A DNA stretch of 64,000 bases from JBCBWG01 sp036804185 (GTDB taxonomy: Bacteria > Pseudomonadota > Alphaproteobacteria > Rhizobiales > Hyphomicrobiaceae), in the NCBI GenBank assembly GCA_050330095.1, contig JBHJOC010000018.1, positions 13,542-77,541 of the forward strand, written 5' to 3'. Shown piece by piece: positions 16,801-24,025 of this stretch (within the stretch, counting starts at the first letter, position 1; every line of letters begins with the position of its first letter). The position numbers were made by a program, and so were the translations under genes. Under the pieces are notes generated by a model. That model ran no database searches and was not told the DNA's origin. It saw only the letters and a list, made by a program, of their open reading frames with translations.

Positions 16801-19102
16801 ACTGCGATCGGCCAGCACACTCGAAGTGCCGATCGAGGTTCGCGGCCTGAAGCAGGGTGAGCGCGCACACGTGACGGTGGCCGCCGTCGATGTGGGCATC
16901 TTGAACCTCACGAGGTTCAAGGCACCAGCGCCCGGTGATCATTTCCACGCACAGCGCAAGCTTGGGGCAGAGCTCCGGGACCTTTACGACCGGCTGATCG
17001 ACGGCATGAATGCCGATGCCGGCGCACTGCGCTCTGGCGGTGATATCGACCAGGGCCTGGCGATCGAGGGCGCGCCGACAGCGGCAGAGACGGTCTCGCT
17101 GTTCACTGGCATCCTCGCGGCCGATCGTGACGGCAAGCTCGTCGCCAGGTTCGAGATGCCCGAGTTCAATGGGCAGGTGAGGCTCATGGCCGTGGCCTGG
17201 AGCGACACCGGGACCGGGCATGCAACCCGTGATGTGACGGTTGCAGACCCAGTGGCCATGACACTGGCTGCTCCACGCTTCCTCGCCGTCGGTGACACCG
17301 CGACGTTCGGGGTCGACTTGCATAATATCGACGGCGCCGAAGGAACCTATCGCGTCGTTGCCACGATCAACGACGAGGGCGGTCCAGTCTCGACCCTCAT
17401 CGATGAAACCCGGTCCCTCGTCGCTGGTGCGCGCTCGCGCGTTGTGGCGACCGTCACGCCCGCTGCAACCGGGCGCTCGACGATCACCGTCGTCACGACC
17501 GGACCGAACGACCTGACCGTCAAACGGACTCTCGCAGTGCCCGTCGTTGCCGCAAGCGACGACGTGACAACGCGCGAGACGATCACGCTCGCGCCGGGGC
17601 AAACACTGACCGTCGCACAAGATCGCCTCAACGGGTTCGTTGCCGGCAGCGCCACAATCGCGATCGCCTCCGGCGCGAGGGCGGCCTTCGACGTGCCTGG
17701 TGTGCTCGCAGCACTCGACCGCTATCCCTATGGCTGCACAGAGCAAACGATCAGCCGGGCGCTGCCACTTCTGTATGCGAATGATCTGTCGCAGCGGTTC
17801 GGGCTCGCCGAGGACGCTGCCATCAAGGGGCGAATCGAGGCCGCACTCGCGAGCGTCTATGCGCGCCAGAACGGCTCGGGTGCCTTCGGCGTCTGGGCAC
17901 CGTTCTCTGACAGCCTGTGGCTGACGGCCTACGCGGTGGACTTTCTCGCACGAGCCCGCGACGCCGGTTTCGCGGTGGATGCCCGCCGCATGACACAGGC
18001 ACTCGACCGGCTCGCCAACACGGTCGCCTATACGCAAGAGGTGAGCGACGGTGGCCATGACCTCGCCTATGCACTCTATGCCCTGGCGCGCAACGGCCGC
18101 GCGCCGAGCTCCGAGATCCGCTATTACACCGAGGCGAAGCTTGAGGCGTTTACCTCGCCGCTCGCCAAGGCGCATCTTGCTGCGGCTCTCGCGATGATCG
18201 GGGACGATGCTCGTGCGCGCACGACGTTCGCGGCGGCGATGGTCGCAGCGGAGGCAACCGATGATGGCCCGGTGACGCGGGTGGACTTCGGCAGTCGGCT
18301 GAGAGACGTTGCAGCCCTCACCGCGCTTGCCTCTGAAGCGCGCCTAACCGATCTCGTCGCCGAGTTGGCGCCACGCATCGGCTCGGCCTACTCGAGCCGG
18401 GCGCGAACGTCGACCCAGGAACAAGCCTGGTTGCTGCTCGCTGCTCGCGCGCTCACAGCAAGCGATCGAACCAGTTCGTTCAGAATTGGTTCGGACGCCG
18501 TGACGGGTGGGCTCTCACTCGTGCGATCCTCGGCAGACCTTGCATCTGCGCCACTGACCATCACGAATACGGCGAGCACGCCGCAGGTGATCTCGTTGAC
18601 GGGGATCGGTGCGAGTGCCGCTCCGCTGCCTGAAGCTCAACAAGGTCTCACGGTTCGACGCCAAGTATTCCGCCTCGACGGAACGGAACTCGATTGGTCT
18701 GCCACGCCCACAGCGAGACGGGCGCTCGAGCAGAATGATCGCGTGGTCGTCGTGATGACCGTCACAGCGCAAGGCGATGGTGGCCGCCTGCTCCTCGTCG
18801 ATCGCCTGCCTGCTGGGCTCGAGATCGAAAACCCGAAGCTTGCGACGGGCGCATCACTCAAGGCGTTCCCGTGGCTCGCATCGACGATCGTTCCGGAGCA
18901 CACCGAGTTCCGAGATGATCGCTTCGTCGCAGCCTTTGACCTCTTCCGGGGCCAACAGGACGAGATCAGGGTCGCTTACGTGGCGCGCGCGGTTACACCG
19001 GGCACCTATCGCTACCCGGGCGCAATGATCGAAGACATGTATGCGCCCGAGCGATTCGCGCGCACGGCAAGTGGCGACCTCGAAATCACGGCTCGGCGCT
19101 GA
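13805..19102 (+). CDS. Bacterial alpha-2-macroglobulin (thioester type)
   Basis: A 1765-residue secreted protein of the YfhM-type macroglobulin family, thought to trap foreign proteases in the periplasm. A signal-like segment runs to about residue 40 (ending PLAFAEP), with no lipobox cysteine. Successive MG beta-domains follow, including VDAFLYSERGVYRGGETV. The thioester motif is intact: GCTEQ with Cys1311 and Gln1314, inside the helical domain with LALYALARNG-like repeats. ATG 13805 follows GAGGT at seven bases; ATG 13760 is the alternative. The next gene, pbpC, starts 37 bp downstream, the classical partner of this family. Confidence 0.92.
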   Translation: MSTPSVPDDSRSKRSRKHSGAIASLMAAVTMSTALVLIDAARAPLAFAEPLTFTHDESARAADSYAAWLAKNWQAARGTEREHRRAGDRLLAEGRDLPAASRAYANALTADPTSSAAWLGLARSLLATPEQQLGSTSLYTTAVNAGGAAYRAYQLAKDPKAKAESLAVLADALERRSYWRPAIDALKIAVDLGADGPIRDRYEALRAEHGFRIADYAVDNASTTPRVCVTFTETLPDDADRLAKFVALNDRDPDRISLEDQQLCVEGLNFGETYKLRLREGLPSTIGEALTKTADLAIFVPDRPSSVRFPGRTYVLPRSGQSGIPITTVNTSRVKVEIFRIGDRSLAREVADGTLSRQLNSWERDDFASRLGAKVWSGTLETKDTRNADVVTAVPIGSAVPTPEPGAYALIAHADGPLQNDDQPATQWFIVSDLGLTTITAEDGLHVFVRSLEQARPVAGTKVRLLARNNEELAVAATDAQGRAVLPAGAARGEGAMAPAVLVAETEAGDYAFLDLTQASFDLTDRGVKGRTAPGPVDAFLYSERGVYRGGETVNVTALIRNRDGAAATLPATMIVMRPDGVTHLEQQVQDQAQGGRTLAVALPDGAMTGTWRVRVHLDAKAPALAELALLVEDYLPERLELTLTSPAQPITPGEAAKIEVAGRFLYGPPASGLAIEGDVLVKPAGADPTFPGFRFGRADVLITPARSEIASGQATDDAGAASVAVGLPPIPETLRPLEAEIRLRLVEPSGRAIERKLVRPIATLAPRIGVKPLFSNDRIGDGDTARFEIIAVEGADAITDRAGVPWRLLRLERTWQWYRRDGGWMYDTAVRTSQVADGSIDVASVSPGRIEVPTQWGRYRLEVGDAASLTTVEFEAGWYGSSDADSPEVLDVAAAKERYAAGEMAQINVTTRSGGFATVAVLGSQVHDVKTVELPSGRSTIDVPVSAEWGPGAYAMVMLHRPMDVRQKRMPSRALGVAWIGRDVSEQLIEVKLDAPERLRSASTLEVPIEVRGLKQGERAHVTVAAVDVGILNLTRFKAPAPGDHFHAQRKLGAELRDLYDRLIDGMNADAGALRSGGDIDQGLAIEGAPTAAETVSLFTGILAADRDGKLVARFEMPEFNGQVRLMAVAWSDTGTGHATRDVTVADPVAMTLAAPRFLAVGDTATFGVDLHNIDGAEGTYRVVATINDEGGPVSTLIDETRSLVAGARSRVVATVTPAATGRSTITVVTTGPNDLTVKRTLAVPVVAASDDVTTRETITLAPGQTLTVAQDRLNGFVAGSATIAIASGARAAFDVPGVLAALDRYPYGCTEQTISRALPLLYANDLSQRFGLAEDAAIKGRIEAALASVYARQNGSGAFGVWAPFSDSLWLTAYAVDFLARARDAGFAVDARRMTQALDRLANTVAYTQEVSDGGHDLAYALYALARNGRAPSSEIRYYTEAKLEAFTSPLAKAHLAAALAMIGDDARARTTFAAAMVAAEATDDGPVTRVDFGSRLRDVAALTALASEARLTDLVAELAPRIGSAYSSRARTSTQEQAWLLLAARALTASDRTSSFRIGSDAVTGGLSLVRSSADLASAPLTITNTASTPQVISLTGIGASAAPLPEAQQGLTVRRQVFRLDGTELDWSATPTARRALEQNDRVVVVMTVTAQGDGGRLLLVDRLPAGLEIENPKLATGASLKAFPWLASTIVPEHTEFRDDRFVAAFDLFRGQQDEIRVAYVARAVTPGTYRYPGAMIEDMYAPERFARTASGDLEITARR

Positions 19103-19139
19103 GCAACGACAGACGGTTGCTTCGAGGGGAGGCTTGGCC

Positions 19140-21257
19140 ATGGGACGCGCACGCAACATCTTGACCTTGCGCCGGGTCGGGCGGGTTGCTGGTGCCATTG
19201 CACTGGCAACGGTTGGCACCGTCGCCCTCGCGTTCGCTGTGACGCCGCCGCTCGACCTTTCGACGACCGAGGCCCTATCGGCGACGGTCGTCGACCGAAA
19301 CGGCGTGCTGCTGCGTGCTTACACGACGGGCGAAGGCCGCTGGCGATTGCCCGTCACCGTCGACGACGTCGATCCCCGTTACCTTGCCATGCTCAAAGCG
19401 TTCGAGGATCGTCGGTTCGACACCCATATCGGCGTCGACCCGATCGCAATGGCAAGGGCTGCGTTCCAGGCCGCGACACACGGCCGGCTCGTCTCCGGCG
19501 GATCGACCCTCTCGATGCAGGTCGCACGGCTGATCCATGGTCGGCACGAACGCTCGATTGGTGGCAAAATCCGCCAGATGGTGTCGGCGATCAGGCTTGA
19601 GCGCCACCTGAGCAAAACCGAAATCCTCAATCTCTATCTTCGGCTTGCTCCGTTTGGCGGCAACGTTGAGGGGATCCGGGCGGCAAGCCTCAGCTACTTC
19701 GGCAAAGAGCCACGCCATCTTTCAACGGCCGAGGCCGCACTTCTCGTCGCCCTCCCACAGTCACCCGAACTGCGACGACCGGACCGTTACCCGGCTGCCG
19801 CCCGTCGTGCCCGGAACCATGTGCTCGATGTCGTACGCAAGCGCGGCGTCATAACGGATGCCGACGTGGCGCGCGCGATCGACCGGCCGGTTCCGGCGGC
19901 GAGGCGGGCGTTCCCGCAACTGGCCCCGCACCTGGCTGATCGCCTGACGGGCCGCAGCGGCGATCGCGCCGCACATGCTGAACGCGCGGCTGGCCGCCCG
20001 CTTCGCACGACCCTCGATGCGACGCTGCAATCGGCCTTGCAAGCCCTCGCAGTCGAGGCGGCTCAAGGTCTCGGCCCGCGGCTGTCCGTCGCCATCGTTG
20101 TAGCGGACATTCGATCGGCCGACGTTTTGGCTCATGTCGGCTCCGCAGGCTTCCTCGATTTCGGTCGGGCCGGCGCAATCGACATGACGCGCGCAGCGCG
20201 CAGCCCCGGCTCGACGCTGAAACCTCTGATCTACGGGCTTGCCTTCGATGCGGGCCTTGCGCACCCGGCGATGCTGATCGACGACGTGCCGACGCGCTTC
20301 GGTCTCTATGCGCCGCGCAACTTCGGCACCGACTTCAACGGCACGGTCACGATTGCTCACGCGCTTGCAGCATCGCTTAACATTCCGGCGGTCAAGGTCC
20401 TCGACCGGCTCGGGCCGGGCCGTCTCGCGGGGCGGCTCGCGTCGGTCGGAATGGCGCTGTCGCTGCCGCAGGGCACTGCGCCAAGCCTTGCGCTTGCGCT
20501 CGGTGGGGCGGGGCTCACGCTCGAAAAGCTCGTCGCACTTTATGCGGCCTTGGCAGCCGGTGGCGAGGTGAGACCTTTGAACTTCACGGTCTTAGATGAG
20601 CCTGCCCGAAGCGCTGGAGCTTCACTTTTGAGCTCCAGGTCCGCCGCCCAGATCACCGACATCCTCCGCGAGGCCCCGCCACCACCAAACGCGCGGGGTG
20701 GGCGGATCGCGTTCAAGACTGGAACATCCTACGGCCACCGCGACGCCTGGTCGATCGGCTACGATGGACGCTATGTGATTGGTGTCTGGGTCGGCCGTGC
20801 CGACGCAACTGCAGTTCCCGAACTGGTCGGCCGGACATCAGCGGCGCCGATCCTCTTCGATGCATTTTCCCGCATCTCGGAGGCACGAGAGCCATTCGGG
20901 GCGCGTATCGTCGGCGCAGCACAGGCCCGTACCCAGGATCTGGCCCCGCCGCTCCAGCGCTTCGAGGGCGCCGCAGCCCGCAACGGACCGTTCTCGGCAA
21001 CACGGCCACCAACAATTGCGTTTCCCCCTGACCTCGCCGAGGTTGCGATCCCAGCCTCAGAGCCTGAAATCGTCCTGAAGGCGACGGGCGGCGAACTGCC
21101 GCTGACGTGGTTGGTCGACGGCAAGCCGATCGGAGAGAGCCTGTCCGATCCGTCGATCGTGGTGCCTGTGCGCGAAAGCGGCTTCGTCACGCTGACCGTG
21201 ATCGACCGTCGTGGCCTCAGCGATCGGGCGACCGTGCGCATCATACACGAGGATTAG
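19140..21257 (+). CDS. pbpC: Penicillin-binding protein 1C
   Basis: A 705-residue bifunctional peptidoglycan synthase. There is one N-terminal span (about residues 17-37), then a GT51 domain with AFEDRRFDTHIGVD (Glu89) and GGSTLSMQVARL. The transpeptidase domain has PGSTLKPL (Ser358, Lys361), SLN and FKTGTSYGHRDAW (Lys526). A C-terminal BiPBP_C immunoglobulin-like domain (PLTWLVDGKPIG and following) is typical of PBP1C. ATG 19140 follows GAGGGGAGG. It lies 37 bp after the macroglobulin gene; in this family the pair is thought to repair the wall where proteases have breached the envelope. Confidence 0.94.
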   Translation: MGRARNILTLRRVGRVAGAIALATVGTVALAFAVTPPLDLSTTEALSATVVDRNGVLLRAYTTGEGRWRLPVTVDDVDPRYLAMLKAFEDRRFDTHIGVDPIAMARAAFQAATHGRLVSGGSTLSMQVARLIHGRHERSIGGKIRQMVSAIRLERHLSKTEILNLYLRLAPFGGNVEGIRAASLSYFGKEPRHLSTAEAALLVALPQSPELRRPDRYPAAARRARNHVLDVVRKRGVITDADVARAIDRPVPAARRAFPQLAPHLADRLTGRSGDRAAHAERAAGRPLRTTLDATLQSALQALAVEAAQGLGPRLSVAIVVADIRSADVLAHVGSAGFLDFGRAGAIDMTRAARSPGSTLKPLIYGLAFDAGLAHPAMLIDDVPTRFGLYAPRNFGTDFNGTVTIAHALAASLNIPAVKVLDRLGPGRLAGRLASVGMALSLPQGTAPSLALALGGAGLTLEKLVALYAALAAGGEVRPLNFTVLDEPARSAGASLLSSRSAAQITDILREAPPPPNARGGRIAFKTGTSYGHRDAWSIGYDGRYVIGVWVGRADATAVPELVGRTSAAPILFDAFSRISEAREPFGARIVGAAQARTQDLAPPLQRFEGAAARNGPFSATRPPTIAFPPDLAEVAIPASEPEIVLKATGGELPLTWLVDGKPIGESLSDPSIVVPVRESGFVTLTVIDRRGLSDRATVRIIHED

Positions 21258-21335
21258 ATCAAGTCCGCACACAGCGGAACTGGTCTATGCAGCCCGTTGA
21301 TGCCTCACGTGAGAACTTCATTCGTTCTGATTTCT

Positions 21336-21503
21336 AGTCCCCGCTTTCCGCAGTTCGTCTGTCACACTCGTCAGACGCCGAAACGACCTTCGGATAGTGA
21401 AGGGTACGAGCAACATATTGGATCTCGTGCCACTTTTCGATCAGGGACCCCTGGACGGCGGGTGTTACAGATGGTGCAGGGACTTTTGATCGGCGGTACT
21501 GGA
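21336..21503 (-). repeat. Interspersed repeat A, copy 4
   Basis: Full-length reverse copy starting at TAGTCCCCGCTTTCCG. The third hairpin (CTTTCCGCAGTTCG, GTCTGTCACACTCGTCAGAC, CTTCGGATAG) comes first. The GGGTACGAG/CTCGTGCC stem follows, and then CTTTTCGATCAGGGACCCCTGG and GCAGGGACTTTTGATCGGCGGTAC. It ends about 22 bp before the ATG of the next gene, so it forms most of that gene's leader. Confidence 0.85.
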
Positions 21504-21524
21504 CGACGCTTGAGACCCACCAAC

Positions 21525-22574
21525 ATGCGAACGATCTTCCTGCTTGCGCTCCTTGCGTGCCTCCTGCCGACCAGGGTCGAAGCCCGCCAATCGGCGATTG
21601 CTCTGCCGCGCCTCGGTGTCGCGATTCAGGAGAGCACGGTCTCGGGCATATCGTCCGGCGCCTACATGGCCGGCCAAGTGCAGATGGCGCACGGCGACAT
21701 CATCAAGGGTGCAGCGATCATCGCCGGCGGACCCTACGGCTGCGCTGAGAGTGCATTTGCACCATTCCTGTTCGGGCCCGCAGCCGTCGCCATGAACGCG
21801 AACAAGGCGATCAATGGTTGCATGCTCGGGCTCATGGCGGGCGCTGGCGTGCCAGACCCGTCAGGGCTCGCTCGGCGCACAGCCGGGCGCGCGGCCCGCG
21901 GTGAAATCGCTCCGCTCGATGCACTGCGCAAGCACCGCGTTTATCTCTTCACCGGCACGAATGACACGTTCGTCGCGCCTTCGATTGTTCGGAGCGCATA
22001 CGCCTTCTATCGCGCAATCGGTGTCCCGAACGATGCCATCCGGCTTGTTGATACACTCCCCGCTGGACACGGCTTCGTGACCGAGACAGAAGGTGCGGCC
22101 TGCGAGGTATCGCGGTCACCATTCGTGATCGATTGCGACTTCGATCTGGCAGGTGACATCCTCGCGACGTTGCACGGTCCTCTGATCCCGCCGGGCCCGC
22201 CCGACCTCGGCTTTTTCGTCACATTCGACCAGCGGCCCTTCCAGGTTGAGGGGGCCGCGACGGGTCTGGCGGACGAAGGCGTCATCTACGTTCCCGACGC
22301 GTGCCGGAATGCGCGGAGCTGCCGGGTTCACATCGCTTTCCACGGCTGCGCGCAGAACCGGGACATGGTCGGCGACGTGTTCATCGGACGAACCGGGTTT
22401 GCAAGATGGGCTGCAACCAACCGCATCGCGGTATTGTTCCCCCAGACGCGTGCGTCATCGCTCAATCCGCAGGGCTGCTGGGATTGGTGGGGCTTTACGG
22501 GACGTCAGTTCTTGACGCGGTCGGCGCCGCAGATCAGGGCCGTGCGCGCCATGCTCGACGAACTGGCGAAGTGA
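21525..22574 (+). CDS. Secreted PHA-depolymerase-like alpha/beta hydrolase
   Basis: 349 residues with a clear signal peptide (FLLALLACLLPTRVEA). It matches the family of extracellular short-chain polyhydroxyalkanoate depolymerases with a type 2 catalytic domain. The nucleophile motif is STVSGISSGAYMAGQ (about residues 38-52), the oxyanion-hole motif is HIAFHGCAQN, and a candidate catalytic His lies in LPAGHGFVTE. No separate polymer-binding domain is visible, so the natural substrate could be PHB oligomers or another ester. Upstream ATGs belong to the repeat; ATG 21525 precedes the signal peptide. Confidence 0.8.
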   Translation: MRTIFLLALLACLLPTRVEARQSAIALPRLGVAIQESTVSGISSGAYMAGQVQMAHGDIIKGAAIIAGGPYGCAESAFAPFLFGPAAVAMNANKAINGCMLGLMAGAGVPDPSGLARRTAGRAARGEIAPLDALRKHRVYLFTGTNDTFVAPSIVRSAYAFYRAIGVPNDAIRLVDTLPAGHGFVTETEGAACEVSRSPFVIDCDFDLAGDILATLHGPLIPPGPPDLGFFVTFDQRPFQVEGAATGLADEGVIYVPDACRNARSCRVHIAFHGCAQNRDMVGDVFIGRTGFARWAATNRIAVLFPQTRASSLNPQGCWDWWGFTGRQFLTRSAPQIRAVRAMLDELAK

Positions 22575-22713
22575 GCCGCACCGAAGCGTGGCACCAGAGC
22601 CTCGCACCCCGAACATCCACAAGGGTTGCGATATGTCACTGTCAGCGGCGGACTTGAAATGCCATGTGCGTGCATCGTGAACGCTCGATAATCTCGTACG
22701 ACGGAGACAACCC

Positions 22714-23727
22714 ATGCTGCGGTCGATGCTGTTTGCGGGCCCTCGAACAGGGGCAAATGCGCACGCCGAACCCGACGCGCCGCTTCGGCACGACACGGGC
22801 GCCGCAGCCGTGGCCGTCGTCGCGATGATCGCGATTTCAGCGCACACGCTTTCGCCACCCGACGCCGATCGGCACGTCCTCGATGCAGGCCCGGCCGCCA
22901 TGGCGCCAGCCCCGTCGGAGGCCAGCGGTGCCGAGGATGCTGCGGGCTCAGGAGGCGATGGCAAAGTGCTCCGCGCGAGCCGAGAATGGGCCTTCGGCGG
23001 CTATGGCGGCGTCAGCTACACCCACCCCGCGACCGTCACCATCCAGGATGGCGAGCGCACGGACATGACGATCTCTGACTTCGAATGGATGGGCATGCCG
23101 TTCAAGGCACCGATCTACTATGGCCTGCGCCTGATGCGGTGGGGCGAGGGCCAGCTTGGAACGATGGTCGACTTCATTCATGCCAAGGCGATCGCTGTGC
23201 CCGACGACGTGGCGACGTTCACCGGGACCGTGGACGGCGCGCCGCTGCCGGCCCAGGCTCCGGTGAAGGAGATCTTTCGCAAGCTCGAGTTCAGCCACGG
23301 CCACAACATGTTGATGCTCAATGGTCTCGTGCGCCTGACGCCGTCCTGGATGAGGGTCAGACCCTATCTGGGGGTCGGCGGCGGGATCACGCTACCGCAT
23401 ACCGAGATCCATCTCGCGGCCAAGAACGAGCGCACTTACGAATATCAGTACGCAGGGCTCGTCGGGCAGGGTCTTGCCGGCCTCGAGATCCAGCTCGGGC
23501 GCGCGTCAGTGTTCGTCGAGTACAAATTTACGTATGCGCCCTATGAGGTGCCGTTATCGCATCGCTCGCCGGGCTGGCTGCTCGTGACGGACCTTTGGGA
23601 CCAACTGCGCGATTGGTGGACTGGCACCAAGCCGCCGGGTGGGCAGCTCCGCGTGAACCTTGCAAGCCACCACCTCGTTGGCGGCGTGCTCATCAAGCCG
23701 GTCTCAGCAGTCGGAATGAGGCCTTAG
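22714..23727 (+). CDS. Outer membrane beta-barrel protein, lipid A oxidase-like
   Basis: 337 residues. A hydrophobic segment (about residues 30-46) may be an uncleaved signal. A disordered Ala/Pro linker follows to about residue 83, then a barrel of alternating strands with frequent Trp, Tyr and Gly. The pattern FEWMGMPFKAPIYYGLRL, MVDFIHAKAIAV, the later MRVRPYLGVGGGITLPHTEI and VFVEYKFTYAP resembles the small barrels annotated as lipid A oxidase (LpxQ, forming 2-aminogluconate in Rhizobium). I recognise this from the general pattern only, so the enzymatic role is an inference. ATG 22714 gives a long N-terminus. Confidence 0.6.
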   Translation: MLRSMLFAGPRTGANAHAEPDAPLRHDTGAAAVAVVAMIAISAHTLSPPDADRHVLDAGPAAMAPAPSEASGAEDAAGSGGDGKVLRASREWAFGGYGGVSYTHPATVTIQDGERTDMTISDFEWMGMPFKAPIYYGLRLMRWGEGQLGTMVDFIHAKAIAVPDDVATFTGTVDGAPLPAQAPVKEIFRKLEFSHGHNMLMLNGLVRLTPSWMRVRPYLGVGGGITLPHTEIHLAAKNERTYEYQYAGLVGQGLAGLEIQLGRASVFVEYKFTYAPYEVPLSHRSPGWLLVTDLWDQLRDWWTGTKPPGGQLRVNLASHHLVGGVLIKPVSAVGMRP

Positions 23728-23754
23728 GGCCGAGCGCTGGTATTGTGTCGCTAC

Positions 23755-23910
23755 CGCTTGGTCCCCACCATCTGCAGTCTCGCCTGCCCAGCGTTAGTGA
23801 GAAGAGCAACACGAGACTCATGAGCTTGCTCGTGTTCCATGTGTCTTCGACACTTGGTCAAGCGGGTGCTGCAAAGGAAACCAAGTGTCGGAGACGGAAC
23901 ACCAGGTCCC
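23755..23910 (+). repeat. Repeat B, copy 2
   Basis: Stand-alone copy of the element nested in repeat A at 4018-4169. It runs from CGCTTGGTCCCCACC to GACGGAACACCAGG. Two structured halves are visible: GCAGTCTCGCCTGCCCAGCG with GAGACTCATGAGC, and the long inverted repeat GTGTTCCATGTGTCTTCGA with ACCAAGTGTCGGAGACGG. It lies between the outer membrane protein gene and the convergent TIGR02302 gene, where it could act as a bidirectional terminator. Confidence 0.75.
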
Positions 23911-24025
23911 GTCGGCGCCGCGATGTTTCGATCAGCTGGGCGGTGGGCAGAAACGGTGCGCGTGAGACGTTCACGGGCCGCACAAGCCTTCAGCTTGGCC
24001 CAGCGCTTGGGCCACGCCAGCCAGG

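Noticed and set aside
16577..18175. Open frame of 532 residues on the minus strand
   Set aside because: It is antisense to the alpha-2-macroglobulin gene, has no motif, and is explained by the high GC content, which removes stops from shadow frames.
21297..21524. Longer N-terminus for the depolymerase-like protein
   Set aside because: The extra 76 codons are repeat A sequence; a signal peptide starts exactly at ATG 21525.
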